A stretch of 64,000 nt of DNA from Ruminococcaceae bacterium HV4-5-B5C (GCA_900184925.1 FXYJ02000007.1:1-64000), one strand, 5' to 3'; positions 9,587-19,142 are shown, counted from the first letter of the stretch. Made by a program: numbers and translations. The notes: generated from the letters alone by a model not told the origin.

Positions 9587-10585
9587 TCAGATGATTTTGA
9601 AGCCTCCCCGCTCCACAGAAGCGTCCGGTACGATGCGGGCGTCATAGCCAAGCCCGCTCAGTTTGTGCAGATTCTCTTTTTTCTGCCCGGCCGCCTGTGA
9701 AACGCACACGGGGCTGACCGCTATGGAAAGCCGTCCTTCCGGAATGTGCAGACGGTGCAGCTCGCCGGTAATTCCGACGAAAAAGCGCCGACTCTCGCAC
9801 AGTTCGCGAAAGGCTGGGTGCCACGGCCCGGCCAGCATGTCCCGTTCAAGCTCCGGCGAGGCGTGCAGCCCAAGACGGATTACCCGGATGCCCCGCCGCT
9901 CGAAATAATCAAGCAGACCGGAACAGAGCGCAACGGCATTTTCCAGCGTCTGGGGCCGGTATTCCCCCCGCAGATACGCTTCTCCGAGCTCGGTGCCGCG
10001 CAGCGCGATGGTCGGGTAAATACGGACGCAGGCCGGGTTGAGTTCCGCAAGCTGCTCCGCCGTTTTCCACGCTTTTTCGTCGGTGTCGCCCCGCAGGCCC
10101 GTCATCATCTGCAGACCGAGCAAAAAGCCCCGGGAGCGGATGAGCTCCGAAGCCTGCCTGACCTGCTGCGCCGTATGGCCGCGCCCGTTCGCAGCAAGGA
10201 CGCCGTCGTCCATGCTCTGGGCTCCAAGCTCAATGGAAGTGACGCCGTACCGTTCCAGAACGTTAAGGATTTCAGGATTGACGGCATCGGGGCGAGTCGA
10301 CAGCCGGATCCCCCTAAATTTGCCGCCGCCGAGGTAGGGCTGAGCCGCGTCGAGCAGAGAATCCATATAACTTCGCTCAACGGCGGTAAAGCTGCCGCCG
10401 AAAAAGGCGATCTCCGCTTCTGCAGCCTTCGGTCCGAGCGTTCTCAGGCCGATTTCGGCCGCTTTGCGCACATCTTCCGCCGAAGGCTGTACCTGCTTCC
10501 CCGTGATGCTTCGCTGACTGCAGAAGCTGCACCGGTGCGGGCAGCCGTTGTTCGGCACAAAAAGAGCAACGTTCGCGTGTTTCAA
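9587..10585 (-). CDS. Radical SAM protein (Elp3-like fold group)
   Basis: A 332-residue radical SAM enzyme with the cluster-binding motif CPHRCSFC (C-x3-C-x2-C) at residues 15-22, then SITGKQ, and the GGSFTAV segment typical of the Elp3/MiaB/NifB-like TIM barrel group. No acetyltransferase domain follows, so it is not a complete Elp3. The start ATG overlaps the rnc stop (ATGA), and it ends 15 nt before smc, so it is within the rnc-smc operon. The substrate is unknown; a tRNA or other RNA modification would fit the neighbours but is only inference. Confidence 0.85.
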   Translation of the reverse strand: MKHANVALFVPNNGCPHRCSFCSQRSITGKQVQPSAEDVRKAAEIGLRTLGPKAAEAEIAFFGGSFTAVERSYMDSLLDAAQPYLGGGKFRGIRLSTRPDAVNPEILNVLERYGVTSIELGAQSMDDGVLAANGRGHTAQQVRQASELIRSRGFLLGLQMMTGLRGDTDEKAWKTAEQLAELNPACVRIYPTIALRGTELGEAYLRGEYRPQTLENAVALCSGLLDYFERRGIRVIRLGLHASPELERDMLAGPWHPAFRELCESRRFFVGITGELHRLHIPEGRLSIAVSPVCVSQAAGQKKENLHKLSGLGYDARIVPDASVERGGFKII

Positions 10586-11256
10586 TATCCCATCAGCTTC
10601 AGCGCTTCGCGCGCGGCCTGCTGCTCCGCTTCCTTTTTACTGCGTCCGCCGCCCTTGCCCACCGCGTTGCCGTCGAGCCGCACTTCGACTACAAAGTGTT
10701 TCTCATGGTCCGGTCCGCTTTCGCCCGTCAGGACATATTCCAGATGATCTTCCGGGTTTTTCTGGACAATCTCCTGAAGAGCGGTTTTATAATCTTTGAG
10801 CGTTTTCGGTTTCGCATCGTGCAGAAGCGGAAGGACATAGCGGAGCACAAAAGTGCGTGCCGCCTGAATGCCTCCGTCCAGATAGATCGCCGCGGTGATC
10901 GATTCGAACGCATCAGCCAGAATAGAGGAACGGCTTCTTCCCCCTGAATTCTGCTCCCCGTGGCTGAGCAGAAGATAGTCGCCCACTCCGATCTTCTGTG
11001 AGAAACCGCAGCATGCTTTCTCGCAAACAAGAGCGGCGCGCTTTTTCGTCAGCTCGCCCTCGGGCAGCTTTGGGAACTCCCGGTACAAATAGTCCGCAAC
11101 GACGGCACCAAGAATGGAATCACCCAGAAACTCAAGCCGCTCGTTGCTCCCGCCCGGAACATGGAATTCATTTGCATAGGAAGAGTGGGTCAGGGCCGTT
11201 TTAAGATAACGGGGCTCCTTGAAATGGTACTGAAGTTTTTCTTCCAATTCTTTCAT
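10582..11256 (-). CDS. rnc: Ribonuclease III
   Basis: Endonuclease for double-stranded RNA, processing rRNA precursors and structured mRNAs. The N-terminal catalytic domain has the signature ERLEFLGDSILG with its acidic residues and the downstream DAFESITAAIYLD motif; the C-terminal dsRNA-binding domain ends in KKEAEQQAAREAL. Length is 224 residues from the ATG at 11256, chosen because GGAG lies 9 nt upstream. In many Firmicutes acpP lies between plsX and rnc; here it is absent. Confidence 0.96.
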   Translation of the reverse strand: MKELEEKLQYHFKEPRYLKTALTHSSYANEFHVPGGSNERLEFLGDSILGAVVADYLYREFPKLPEGELTKKRAALVCEKACCGFSQKIGVGDYLLLSHGEQNSGGRSRSSILADAFESITAAIYLDGGIQAARTFVLRYVLPLLHDAKPKTLKDYKTALQEIVQKNPEDHLEYVLTGESGPDHEKHFVVEVRLDGNAVGKGGGRSKKEAEQQAAREALKLMGY

Positions 11257-11277
11257 CAGCAATCACTCCAAATCAAA

Positions 11278-12297
11278 TTAAACGTCCTGCGGCTCAGCTT
11301 CCGCCGCTCTGTATTTTTGGACGGATGCCGCGATTTCATCCGCAACATGACCGTCTACATACGCCTTTGTCAGACGGATCGCATTATACACCGTCTTTTC
11401 CTTCGCACTTCCATGCATTTTGAAAACCGGCTTTACGCACCCCATGAGCGGGGCTCCACCGTACTCGTTGTAGTCAAAATTGGATGCCAGTTTCTTGATA
11501 TCTTTCATCACCAGCGCGGCGGCCAGTTTGTTTTTCGGGCTTGCAAGGAAGATTCCCTTCAGTTTCCCCATAATCATCATCGCCATACCCTCATAGGTCT
11601 TGAGGATGACGTTGCCGGTGAAACCGTCGGAAACGACAACGTCGCCGGCGTCCGTTGGAATGTCCCTCGCCTCAATGTTGCCGATAAAGTTCAGCCCGGA
11701 GTTTTTCAGAAGTTCAAATGCCTCATGCTGCAGCTTACCGCCCTTATGGTCCTCGGTGCCGATATTGGCTAGGGATACGCGGGGGTTCGTAATGCCCATA
11801 ACCTTTTCCATATAAATGGAGCCCATGATGCCGAACTGCTGGAGCATGTCCGCTTTGCAGTCAACATTCGCCCCGCTGTCGATCAACATGAAAAAGCCGC
11901 CTGCATTCGGAATGATCGGCGCGAACGCGATCCGCTTCACCCCGCGAATCCGCTTGACGATCAGGGAGGCTCCGACGACAAGAGCGCCGCTGTTTCCTCC
12001 GGAAACAAACGCGTCACCCTCCCCGGCTGTCAGCCTGCGCAGACCTTCCGCCATGGAGCAGCCGGATTTGCCCTTCATGATGTCACCGGCACTGTCTTCC
12101 ATTGTAATGACGTCCGGTGCATTCACAATCTCCATGCGTTCGAGCGAAATCGCGTTCTCGGACGCTACGCGCCGGATCTCTTCCTCACGGCCCGTAAGCA
12201 TGATGTCAATGTCAAGATCCCGGACGGCATCGGCGCAGCCCTTCATAATCTCAAGAGGCGCGTTGTCTCCGCCGAATGCGTCAACAATGATTTTCAT
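11278..12297 (-). CDS. plsX: Phosphate acyltransferase PlsX
   Basis: Makes acyl-phosphate from acyl-ACP, the first step of the PlsX/PlsY phospholipid pathway; a peripheral membrane enzyme. The 339-residue protein begins with the family signature MKIIVDAFGGDNAP and contains EMEDSAG-like and GASLIVKRIRG segments of the PlsX fold. It is placed 21 nt upstream of rnc. The usual partners fabD, fabG and acpP are not adjacent. Confidence 0.96.
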   Translation of the reverse strand: MKIIVDAFGGDNAPLEIMKGCADAVRDLDIDIMLTGREEEIRRVASENAISLERMEIVNAPDVITMEDSAGDIMKGKSGCSMAEGLRRLTAGEGDAFVSGGNSGALVVGASLIVKRIRGVKRIAFAPIIPNAGGFFMLIDSGANVDCKADMLQQFGIMGSIYMEKVMGITNPRVSLANIGTEDHKGGKLQHEAFELLKNSGLNFIGNIEARDIPTDAGDVVVSDGFTGNVILKTYEGMAMMIMGKLKGIFLASPKNKLAAALVMKDIKKLASNFDYNEYGGAPLMGCVKPVFKMHGSAKEKTVYNAIRLTKAYVDGHVADEIAASVQKYRAAEAEPQDV

Positions 12298-12322
12298 TCT
12301 ATCATCTCCATTGCAAATAATT

Positions 12323-12348
12323 CAAAACGGCGGAGGAAATTCTCCGCC
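12323..12348 (-). terminator. Rho-independent terminator of trmFO
   Basis: On the minus strand a ggcggag/ctccgcc stem with a 6-nt loop is followed by GTTTTG, 12 nt after the trmFO stop. It separates the topA-trmFO unit from plsX. Confidence 0.7.
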
Positions 12349-12360
12349 CGTACGCTTCCG

Positions 12361-13677
12361 TCATGACCGGGCACAATCGCCCGATGCCTTTTCGAGATCT
12401 TTCAGCGCCCTTTCCGCAAGCGCCGCATAGCGCTCTCGCTTGTCCCGGATAGGTTCGTCAAGCGACGGGAGGATGCCGAAATTCGCACCCATGGGCTGAA
12501 ACGGTCCTTCTCCCCCGGACGCCGCATACCGGCTGAGAGCTCCGATCATTGTTGTCTCGGGAAGAACCAGCGGATCTTCTCCCGCTGTGCGCCGGGAAGC
12601 ATTGAGACCTGCCATCAGTCCCGACGCCGCGGACTCCATGTAGCCTTCCACCCCCGTAATCTGGCCTGCAAAGAACAGGCCGGGGTCGCTTCTCAGGCTG
12701 AAATCCGGTGAGAGCACCTCCGGGGAATTCAGGAACGTGTTGCGGTGCATCACGCCGAAGCGTGCAAACTCCGCGTGCTCCAGCCCGGGGATCATGCCGA
12801 AAACGCGCTTCTGCTCCCCGAATTTCAGATTTGTCTGAAAGCCAACGAGATTGTACAGCGTGCCTTCCGCGTTTTCCCGGCGAAGCTGCAGCACCGCCCA
12901 CGGCCGGTGCCCGGTCTGCGGGTCGCGCAGGCCGACCGGTTTCATGGGACCGAAACGGATTGTATCCGCCCCGCGCCCCGCCATGATTTCGACCGGCATG
13001 CAGCCTTCGTAGACCTTCGGGTCGGCTGTATCGAATCCGTGAACCGGAGCACGCTCCGCGTGAACCAGTTCATTGTAAAACGCCTCGTACTCTTCCTTAT
13101 TCATCGGGCAGTTGAGGTACGCGTCGTCTTCGCCGCGTCCGTAGCGGGAAGCGGAAAATACCCGATCCATATTCAGGCTTTCCGCCGTTACAATCGGGGC
13201 GGCAGCGTCGTAGAAGCTCAGGCTCCCACCGCAGAGGCTGAAAATCTCCCCCGCCAGCGCGTCCGAAGTCAGCGGCCCGGTCGCGACGATGTTGATGCCT
13301 CCGTGCGGAACCGTAAGGACTTCGCCGGTATGGACATGGATCAGCGGATGAGAACGGATTTTCTCGGTCACCATTTGAGAGAAGGCGTCACGGTCGACCG
13401 CAAGCGCACCCCCGGCGGGGACACGGCATGCGAACGCGCACGGAACGAGCAGGGAGCCGAGGCGGCGCATTTCCTCCTTGAGTAAACCCGCCGCGCTTTC
13501 CACACGCTCCGCCTTCAGAGAATTGGAGCAGACCAGTTCCGCAAACCCGGCGCTTTTATGGGCGGGAGAAAAGCGCGCGGGCTTCATTTCATACAGCTCG
13601 GTTTCAATCCCGTGCTCCGCGGTCTGCCAGGCCGCCTCGCAGCCCGCAAGACCTGCGCCCACAATGCGAATACTCAT
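12361..13677 (-). CDS. trmFO: Folate-dependent tRNA (uracil-5-)-methyltransferase TrmFO
   Basis: Flavoprotein forming ribothymidine at position 54 of tRNA with methylene-tetrahydrofolate. The N-terminal FAD-binding motif VGAGLAGCEAAWQ is at residues 5-17, and GVEGYMESAASGLMAG closes the second FAD contact. The length (438) is normal. The start overlaps the topA stop as ATGA, so the two are translationally coupled; topA-trmFO adjacency is common in Firmicutes. Confidence 0.96.
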   Translation of the reverse strand: MSIRIVGAGLAGCEAAWQTAEHGIETELYEMKPARFSPAHKSAGFAELVCSNSLKAERVESAAGLLKEEMRRLGSLLVPCAFACRVPAGGALAVDRDAFSQMVTEKIRSHPLIHVHTGEVLTVPHGGINIVATGPLTSDALAGEIFSLCGGSLSFYDAAAPIVTAESLNMDRVFSASRYGRGEDDAYLNCPMNKEEYEAFYNELVHAERAPVHGFDTADPKVYEGCMPVEIMAGRGADTIRFGPMKPVGLRDPQTGHRPWAVLQLRRENAEGTLYNLVGFQTNLKFGEQKRVFGMIPGLEHAEFARFGVMHRNTFLNSPEVLSPDFSLRSDPGLFFAGQITGVEGYMESAASGLMAGLNASRRTAGEDPLVLPETTMIGALSRYAASGGEGPFQPMGANFGILPSLDEPIRDKRERYAALAERALKDLEKASGDCARS

Positions 13678-15755
13678 TCTTCCTCCGTTTTTTCATAACC
13701 GCAGTCCGGAGTAATGCAGTAGTACTTTGGCTTTTTCCCTTTCTTTTTCAGAAGCGTTTTGCCGCAGCGGGGGCATTTCTCCATGGAAGGTTCATCCCAT
13801 GAAATAAAGTCGCACTGGGGATAATTAGAGCAGCCGTAAAACACACGGCCCTTCTTGGTGCGCTTGACAACGACCTTCCCGCCGCATTTCGGGCATTCCG
13901 CGCCGTTTGTTTCCACATATTTTTTGACATTCTTGCACTCCGGGTACCCGGGGCATGCGAGGAATTTGCCGTACCGGCCGGTTTTGATGACCATGTGACG
14001 GCCGCATTTTTCACAGATGACGTCGGTCTCGTCTTCCTTGAGCTGGATCTTGACGCCCTTCATGGCCTCCTTGGCCGCTTTGAGCGTCGTATCGAAATCG
14101 CCGTAAAAGTTTTTCAGTTCCTCGACCCAGTCGGTTTTTCCGCTCTGGACACTGTCGAGGTCATTTTCAACCTGGGCGGTAAATTTCACGTTTACAATTT
14201 TGGGGAAGCGTTCCTCCATCAGCTTCACGACCGCTTCGCCGAGTTCGGTGGGTTTGAGCGCCCTGCCGTCGCGAACAACGTATTCGCGGCCCGTGATGGT
14301 GGAGATCGTCACCGCATAAGTGGAAGGGCGGCCGATGCCGTTTTCTTCCAGAGCCTTGATCAGCGACGCTTCGGTATAACGTGCGGGGGGCTGTGTGAAA
14401 TGCTGGCTTCCCGCAATCTCCTTCAGCTTCAAAGGCATATCCTTTTCCAGCTCAGGGAGAGAAACCTCGCCTTTCTTTTCGTCGTCTCCCGTTTCTTCAT
14501 ACAGAACGGTAAAGCCGTCGAATTTCACGGTATACCCGGAAGCCTTGAACACATAATTCTTTGCCTGTACCGTAACCTGCACGGTGTTCTGAAGGCAGTT
14601 GGCCATCTGGCTCGCGATGAAACGCTCCCAGATCAGCTTATACAGCTTAAATTGATCAGAAGACAGGCTTGCTTTGACTTTATCGGGGGTCAGGCTCGGC
14701 ACAGTGGGACGAATCGCTTCATGGCCGTCCTGCGCATTCGCCCGGGACTTATAATGGCGGGGCGAATCGGGAAGATACTTTTCTCCCCAACTGTCTTTAA
14801 TAAATTCGGCAGCACCCTGAATGGCTTCCTCTGAAAGGCGAAGCGAATCCGTACGCATGTACGTAATCAGGCCGATGGCTCCCATGTTTTCAACTTCCAC
14901 GCCTTCATAAAGCTCCTGCGCGGCCTTCATCGTGCGGCGTGCCTGAAACCCGAGACGGCGCGAAGCCTCCTGCTGCATGGTTGACGTCGTAAACGGAGGG
15001 ACGGGCGACTTTCTCCTTGTGCCCTTCTTTACATTCGTCACAGTAAAATCGGCATCCTGCAGTTCTCCGAGGATTTTGTCGGACTGTTCTTTGTTTTCAA
15101 TTTTAATCTTTCCGCTCTCATCGCCGTAAAACGATGCGGAAAAAGTCTTGCGCGATCCCTTCGGCGAAAGCTTGGCCTCGATTGACCAGTACTCTTCCGG
15201 ATGGAATGCGCGTATCTCTTCCTCCCGGTCCACAATAATACGCACAGCGACGGACTGCACGCGGCCCGCGGAAAGGCCGTGCCGAATTTTCTGGGAAAGG
15301 AACGGGCTGAGCTTATACCCCACAAGGCGGTCGAGAATTCTGCGTGCCTGCTGGGCGTCGACAAGATTCTGATCAATGGTGCGCGGATTTTCCATGCCGG
15401 TTGTAATGCCGGTTTTCGTGATCTCGTTAAAAGTGACGCGGTTTTTATCGACGGTGCTCAGGCCCAGAAGATAAGCAAGATGCCATGAAATAGCCTCGCC
15501 TTCACGGTCCGGGTCCGTCGCGAGAAGGACCGAGTCGCTTTTTTCCGCTTTTTCCTTCAGCTTTTGAACAAGCTTCTCTTTTCCCTTGATGATATCATAC
15601 TTCGGTTTGAAATTATTCTTTACATCCACGCTGAGACGATTTTCCGGCAGATCGCGGACATGACCCATCGACGCAATGACATCATAACCGGGACCGAGAT
15701 ATTTCTGAATCGTTTTCGCCTTGGCGGGTGATTCGACAATAACCAGTTTAGACAA
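13674..15755 (-). CDS. topA: DNA topoisomerase I
   Basis: Type IA topoisomerase relaxing negative supercoils. The TOPRIM domain begins at the N-terminus (VESPAKAKTI), the catalytic tyrosine lies in LITYMRTDS, and three C-terminal four-cysteine zinc ribbons (CEKCGRH, CPKCGGK, CPRCGKT) follow. The length of 693 is typical for Clostridia. It lies 9 nt after dprA and overlaps trmFO. Confidence 0.97.
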   Translation of the reverse strand: MSKLVIVESPAKAKTIQKYLGPGYDVIASMGHVRDLPENRLSVDVKNNFKPKYDIIKGKEKLVQKLKEKAEKSDSVLLATDPDREGEAISWHLAYLLGLSTVDKNRVTFNEITKTGITTGMENPRTIDQNLVDAQQARRILDRLVGYKLSPFLSQKIRHGLSAGRVQSVAVRIIVDREEEIRAFHPEEYWSIEAKLSPKGSRKTFSASFYGDESGKIKIENKEQSDKILGELQDADFTVTNVKKGTRRKSPVPPFTTSTMQQEASRRLGFQARRTMKAAQELYEGVEVENMGAIGLITYMRTDSLRLSEEAIQGAAEFIKDSWGEKYLPDSPRHYKSRANAQDGHEAIRPTVPSLTPDKVKASLSSDQFKLYKLIWERFIASQMANCLQNTVQVTVQAKNYVFKASGYTVKFDGFTVLYEETGDDEKKGEVSLPELEKDMPLKLKEIAGSQHFTQPPARYTEASLIKALEENGIGRPSTYAVTISTITGREYVVRDGRALKPTELGEAVVKLMEERFPKIVNVKFTAQVENDLDSVQSGKTDWVEELKNFYGDFDTTLKAAKEAMKGVKIQLKEDETDVICEKCGRHMVIKTGRYGKFLACPGYPECKNVKKYVETNGAECPKCGGKVVVKRTKKGRVFYGCSNYPQCDFISWDEPSMEKCPRCGKTLLKKKGKKPKYYCITPDCGYEKTEEE

Positions 15756-15764
15756 ACAACCACC

Positions 15765-16952
15765 TCATAATTTGTTTTTCTGTGAACGGCGGGGAAGACT
15801 GTAACGTCCGCCGGAATAAGCCTGTACGGCGCCTGCCAGTTCAAGCTCCGTCACCGCGGCAAGCAGCCGGGAGGCGGAGAGCTTCGTTTTCTCACCGATC
15901 TCGGCGAGATGACGGGGAGACTGGCCAAGCGTTTGGAAAACTGCCTGCGCATCCTCCGAAAGGCCATCCGGCGCAGACGGGCTGTTTTCCGGTTCCTGCT
16001 TCTCCGGAACCATACCGTTATCTTTTATCATATCATTAGTTTTGCCGCCGTCAAGATAAATTTTTTCCGCAAAACGCTCAGAATACTCTTCAAGAATTTC
16101 TTCGGCGCGGCTGACGGGCTTTGCGCCGCTTTTAATCAAATTGTTCACACCCTGGGAAACGGAGCTGAAAATATCGGCCGGAACGGCAAAAACGTCCCTG
16201 CCCTGGTCGAGGGCAAAATCCGCCGTAATCAGAGAGCCGCTGCGCGCAGCGGCTTCTACGACGAGCGTCCCGAGAGACAACCCGGAAATGATGCGGTTGC
16301 GGATCGGAAAGTTTGTGCTGTACGGCTGCGTCTGCGGAGGATATTCCGAAATCAGTGCTCCGTGCGCCGCAATTGCGTCCCGCATGGAAGCGTTGACCAT
16401 CAGGTATTCCGCATCGATCCCGCAGCCAAGAACGCAGACCGTCGTGCCGCCCGCCTGCAGCGCGCCCTGATGGGCCGCCGTATCGACACCAAGCGCGCCT
16501 CCGCTGACAACCACAACGCCTTTTTTCGCAAGCTCAAACGCAATACTTCTCGCCGCCCCGCGGCCGGTCGCCGTCGCCTTCCTCGTTCCCACGACGGAAA
16601 TAGAAAGCCGGCATGACAAATCCGGCAGAGTTCCTCTGACAAAAAGAGCGCAGGGCGGATTCGGAATCTGCCTGAGAAGCTCCGGGTACTCTTCGCTCTC
16701 CGGCGTGATCACCCTCTGGCCCAACTTTCCGCAAAAATCCAGCAAAGCCGACGCTTCTTCCGTCGACCACGTTTCCATGGCATGGATTTCTTTCGGGCTG
16801 AAATACCCTTCCAAAAGCCACGACTGCCGCCCGGCCTCATAAAATGCCCGGATCGACGGATAACCCGCAAGCACCCGGTTCTGCTTCGAGCTTCCCGCTC
16901 CAAGGGCATGCTGCAGCCAAAGCCAGTAAACGCGGGGATCATACTCCGCCAT
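15765..16952 (-). CDS. dprA: DNA-processing protein DprA
   Basis: DprA/Smf loads RecA onto incoming single-stranded DNA in natural transformation. Three parts are visible: an N-terminal SAM-like region (about 1-100), the Rossmann-fold core with VVGTRKATATGRGA and VSGGALGVDTAAH, and a C-terminal winged-helix domain (about 325-390) after a variable linker. The gene overlaps rlmB by 14 nt. Other competence genes are not in the window, so competence is not implied. Confidence 0.94.
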   Translation of the reverse strand: MAEYDPRVYWLWLQHALGAGSSKQNRVLAGYPSIRAFYEAGRQSWLLEGYFSPKEIHAMETWSTEEASALLDFCGKLGQRVITPESEEYPELLRQIPNPPCALFVRGTLPDLSCRLSISVVGTRKATATGRGAARSIAFELAKKGVVVVSGGALGVDTAAHQGALQAGGTTVCVLGCGIDAEYLMVNASMRDAIAAHGALISEYPPQTQPYSTNFPIRNRIISGLSLGTLVVEAAARSGSLITADFALDQGRDVFAVPADIFSSVSQGVNNLIKSGAKPVSRAEEILEEYSERFAEKIYLDGGKTNDMIKDNGMVPEKQEPENSPSAPDGLSEDAQAVFQTLGQSPRHLAEIGEKTKLSASRLLAAVTELELAGAVQAYSGGRYSLPRRSQKNKL

Positions 16953-17760
16953 TGCCTTTCGCTCCCCTTCCGCGCATCATTTCCCACATCAGGATCGCGG
17001 CCGAAGCCGCCGCATTCAGAGACTCGGCTCTTCCTGCCATCGGAATCGTAATGCGGGCGGAACACGCGTCTTTTGCTTCTTCCGTCAGGCCGTTCCCTTC
17101 GTTGCCAACGACCACAGCCGCGGGAAGAGAAAAATCGATTTCCGTTACGGGCACCGCGGCGCTGTCCGGCACTGCGGCAAAAGTCCGGAACCCGGACCCG
17201 TTCAGGCGCTTTATCGCGTCCACGGCATCTTCGCGGAGATACACAGGCAGGCGGAACGCCGCACCCATCCCCGCACGAAGAGCCTTCGGGGAAAAAGCGT
17301 CGCAGCAGTTCCCCGCCAGCACGACGCCAGAGATGCCGACCGCCTCGGCAGTGCGCAGCACTGCCCCGAGATTGGCCGGGTCCTGAATGTTTTCAAGCAC
17401 AAGAATTTGCCTGCCGGATTCTGTGGACGGCAGATGCGGGCTTTCCGCGGGCTTCTCACAGATACAGAACACGCCCTGCGTACTTTTTGTGTCTGCAAGT
17501 GCCTGTGAAACCGAGGGAGAAACAGAAAACTCCTTCGGGGAAAAAGAACGGACAGTTGCAAGATAGCGGCTGTACTTTTCCTCCGCCTCCTCCGTAAAGA
17601 AGAGAAAAAGCGGCTTCAGGCCGCTTTCCGCCGCGTCGGCACAGAGGCGCGCACCTTCCAGCGGAATCCTGCCGCGCTCCCGCCGGTACTGCGCGGAAGA
17701 AGCAAGGTGCAGATATTCCCGAACCAGTTCATTCCTTCGGCTTGTGATAATAGCGGGCAT
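16939..17760 (-). CDS. rlmB: SpoU-family RNA 2'-O-methyltransferase (RlmB/TrmH-like)
   Basis: SPOUT-fold methyltransferase acting on rRNA or tRNA ribose. The substrate-binding domain spans about residues 1-100. The catalytic half has ENIQDPANLGAVLRTA (motif 1), VVVGNEGNGL (motif 2) and IPMAGRAESLNAAASA (motif 3), which forms the trefoil knot. The open frame reaches back into rplT, but GGAGGAAG upstream of the ATG at 17760, and the rplT terminator in between, exclude the longer start. The precise target nucleotide is not predictable from sequence. Confidence 0.9.
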   Translation of the reverse strand: MPAIITSRRNELVREYLHLASSAQYRRERGRIPLEGARLCADAAESGLKPLFLFFTEEAEEKYSRYLATVRSFSPKEFSVSPSVSQALADTKSTQGVFCICEKPAESPHLPSTESGRQILVLENIQDPANLGAVLRTAEAVGISGVVLAGNCCDAFSPKALRAGMGAAFRLPVYLREDAVDAIKRLNGSGFRTFAAVPDSAAVPVTEIDFSLPAAVVVGNEGNGLTEEAKDACSARITIPMAGRAESLNAAASAAILMWEMMRGRGAKGNGGV

Positions 17761-17778
17761 GGTTTCCACTTCCTCCAC

Positions 17779-17812
17779 AAAAAAAGATGCGTCCGGAACA
17801 AATACCGGACGC
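17779..17812 (-). terminator. Rho-independent terminator of infC-rpmI-rplT
   Basis: An 8-bp gcgtccgg/ccggacgc stem, 10 nt after the rplT stop on the minus strand, is followed by ATCTTTTTTT. It ends the ribosomal operon upstream of rlmB. Confidence 0.85.
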
Positions 17813-17822
17813 ACACTCAGCA

Positions 17823-18176
17823 TTAAAGCGCTGCTTTGGCTTTCTCAACAAGGGCCTTGAATCCGGCCTCATCCGCGACCGCAATTTCAGCGATCATTTT
17901 CCTGTTCAGAGTTACGCCGGCTTTTTTCAGGCCGTTCATGAACACCGAATAGCTGATCTCGTTTGCGCGGCACGCCGCGGAGATTCGGGTAATCCAGAGG
18001 CGGCGGAAATCGCGTTTCCGTGCTTTTCTTCCTACAAAAGCGTAATTGCCGGACTTCATAACAGCCTGTTTGGCCATTTTAAAATGTCTGCTCTTGGAAC
18101 CGAAATAACCCTTCGCAAGTTTAAGTGTTTTCTTTCTTCTCTTGCGCGTCATAAGCGCACCCTTTACACGTGCCAT
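17823..18176 (-). CDS. rplT: 50S ribosomal protein L20
   Basis: Primary 23S rRNA-binding protein needed early in 50S assembly. At 117 residues it has the usual basic N-terminal extension (MARVKGAL) and the globular [12 protein letters not shown] block. It is third in infC-rpmI-rplT. In Firmicutes L20 represses this operon through the leader; a structured leader is present upstream of infC here. Confidence 0.97.
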   Translation of the reverse strand: MARVKGALMTRKRRKKTLKLAKGYFGSKSRHFKMAKQAVMKSGNYAFVGRKARKRDFRRLWITRISAACRANEISYSVFMNGLKKAGVTLNRKMIAEIAVADEAGFKALVEKAKAAL

Positions 18177-18230
18177 TCTATTACCTCCAAAAAATGGTTG
18201 GTTTCCGTATCAAAACTGAGTTATTTCAGC

Positions 18231-18428
18231 TTATTTATAAGGAATGAGTTTCTTGATCTGGGCCACGTTGGTCTTGTCGGCTAATGTGGTCTTTCTCAGA
18301 TTCCTTGTACGCTTTGTTGTTTTTTTCGTGAGGATGTGGGATTTGTTAGCATGCGCCCGGATGACTTTGCCCGTTTTTGACAACTTAAAACGCTTTTTTG
18401 CTCCGGTATGTGTTTTGATCTTAGGCAT
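18231..18428 (-). CDS. rpmI: 50S ribosomal protein L35
   Basis: A 65-residue basic ribosomal protein with the family start [15 protein letters not shown] and the [14 protein letters not shown] core. It lies between infC and rplT in the canonical order. Confidence 0.97.
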   Translation of the reverse strand: MPKIKTHTGAKKRFKLSKTGKVIRAHANKSHILTKKTTKRTRNLRKTTLADKTNVAQIKKLIPYK

Positions 18429-18450
18429 AGCTGCCCCTCCTTATTGAATC

Positions 18451-18969
18451 TTACTTAACGGGTTTGGAAGTAAGGAACATCATCATGTTGCGGCCTTCCA
18501 TCTTGGACGGCTTTTCCACATTGGCGCAGTCCGCCAAAGCTTCAGCAAACCGTTTCATGATCTCATGGCCGTGCTCCGGGTGACCCATTTCGCGCCCGCG
18601 GAAACGGATGGAGACCTTTACTTTATCCCCGTCCTTTAAAAAGCGCTGAGCATGGCCGACTTTCGTGTCGAAATCGTGCGTGTCGATATTCAACGAAAGG
18701 CGGATCTCCTTGATGTCCACGATATGCTGGTTTTTTTTCGCTTCTTTTTCACGTTTCGCCTGCTCAAAGCGGTATTTTCCGTAGTCGATGATCTTGCAGA
18801 CGGGCGGCGTTGCCTGAGGAGCGATCTTAACCAGATCAAGGTTCATCTCAACCGCTTTCTGCAGCGCCTGAATCGACGACATAACGCCAAGTTGGTCGCC
18901 ATTGGGTCCAATCACCCGAACCTGCCTGTCGCGGATCTGCTCGTTGATCTGATGTTCTCTGCTGCTAAT
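18451..18969 (-). CDS. infC: Translation initiation factor IF-3 with an AUU start codon
   Basis: IF3 binds the 30S subunit, prevents premature 50S joining and checks start-codon identity. The mature frame begins ISSREHQINEQIRDR with ATT at 18969; GGAGGTG lies 7 nt upstream, whereas the longer open frame upstream has no SD and no family similarity. The resulting 172 residues are the normal size. The N domain, lysine-rich linker (about 75-90) and C domain (VSIRFRGREMGHPEHG) are intact. A non-canonical AUU start is known from E. coli infC, where it allows IF3 to repress its own translation; the same logic probably applies here. Confidence 0.93.
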   Translation of the reverse strand: MSSREHQINEQIRDRQVRVIGPNGDQLGVMSSIQALQKAVEMNLDLVKIAPQATPPVCKIIDYGKYRFEQAKREKEAKKNQHIVDIKEIRLSLNIDTHDFDTKVGHAQRFLKDGDKVKVSIRFRGREMGHPEHGHEIMKRFAEALADCANVEKPSKMEGRNMMMFLTSKPVK

Positions 18970-19142
18970 AGTGAAGCACCTCCAAAACACGTCGTTAACA
19001 ATAAATAAAGCACATGAACTGCTCCGTCCATGCGCCAATACGACAGCCGTTTTATTCCCGCGGCTGAATGGTATTGACCCGTGCCGGACGAAACCTCACA
19101 GGTGAGAACGGCGGTACATCCACACGCTCTGCTTCGTTTTAC
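18970..19142 (-). promoter_or_regulatory. Structured 5' leader of infC-rpmI-rplT (candidate L20 leader)
   Basis: About 170 nt separate the predicted transcription start from the AUU codon. Within it, 19036-19076 forms a two-part stem (aatac/gtatt, an asymmetric internal loop, then cagccg/cggctg), and a ctcac/gtgag hairpin lies further 5'. Firmicute infC operons carry an L20-responsive leader; position and structure fit, but I did not find an obvious terminator stem before infC and could not match a covariance model. Confidence 0.5.

Noticed and set aside
18970-19038. infC start at an upstream codon (19038)
   Set aside because: The 23 extra residues have no IF3 similarity and no SD; the AUU at 18969 has both.
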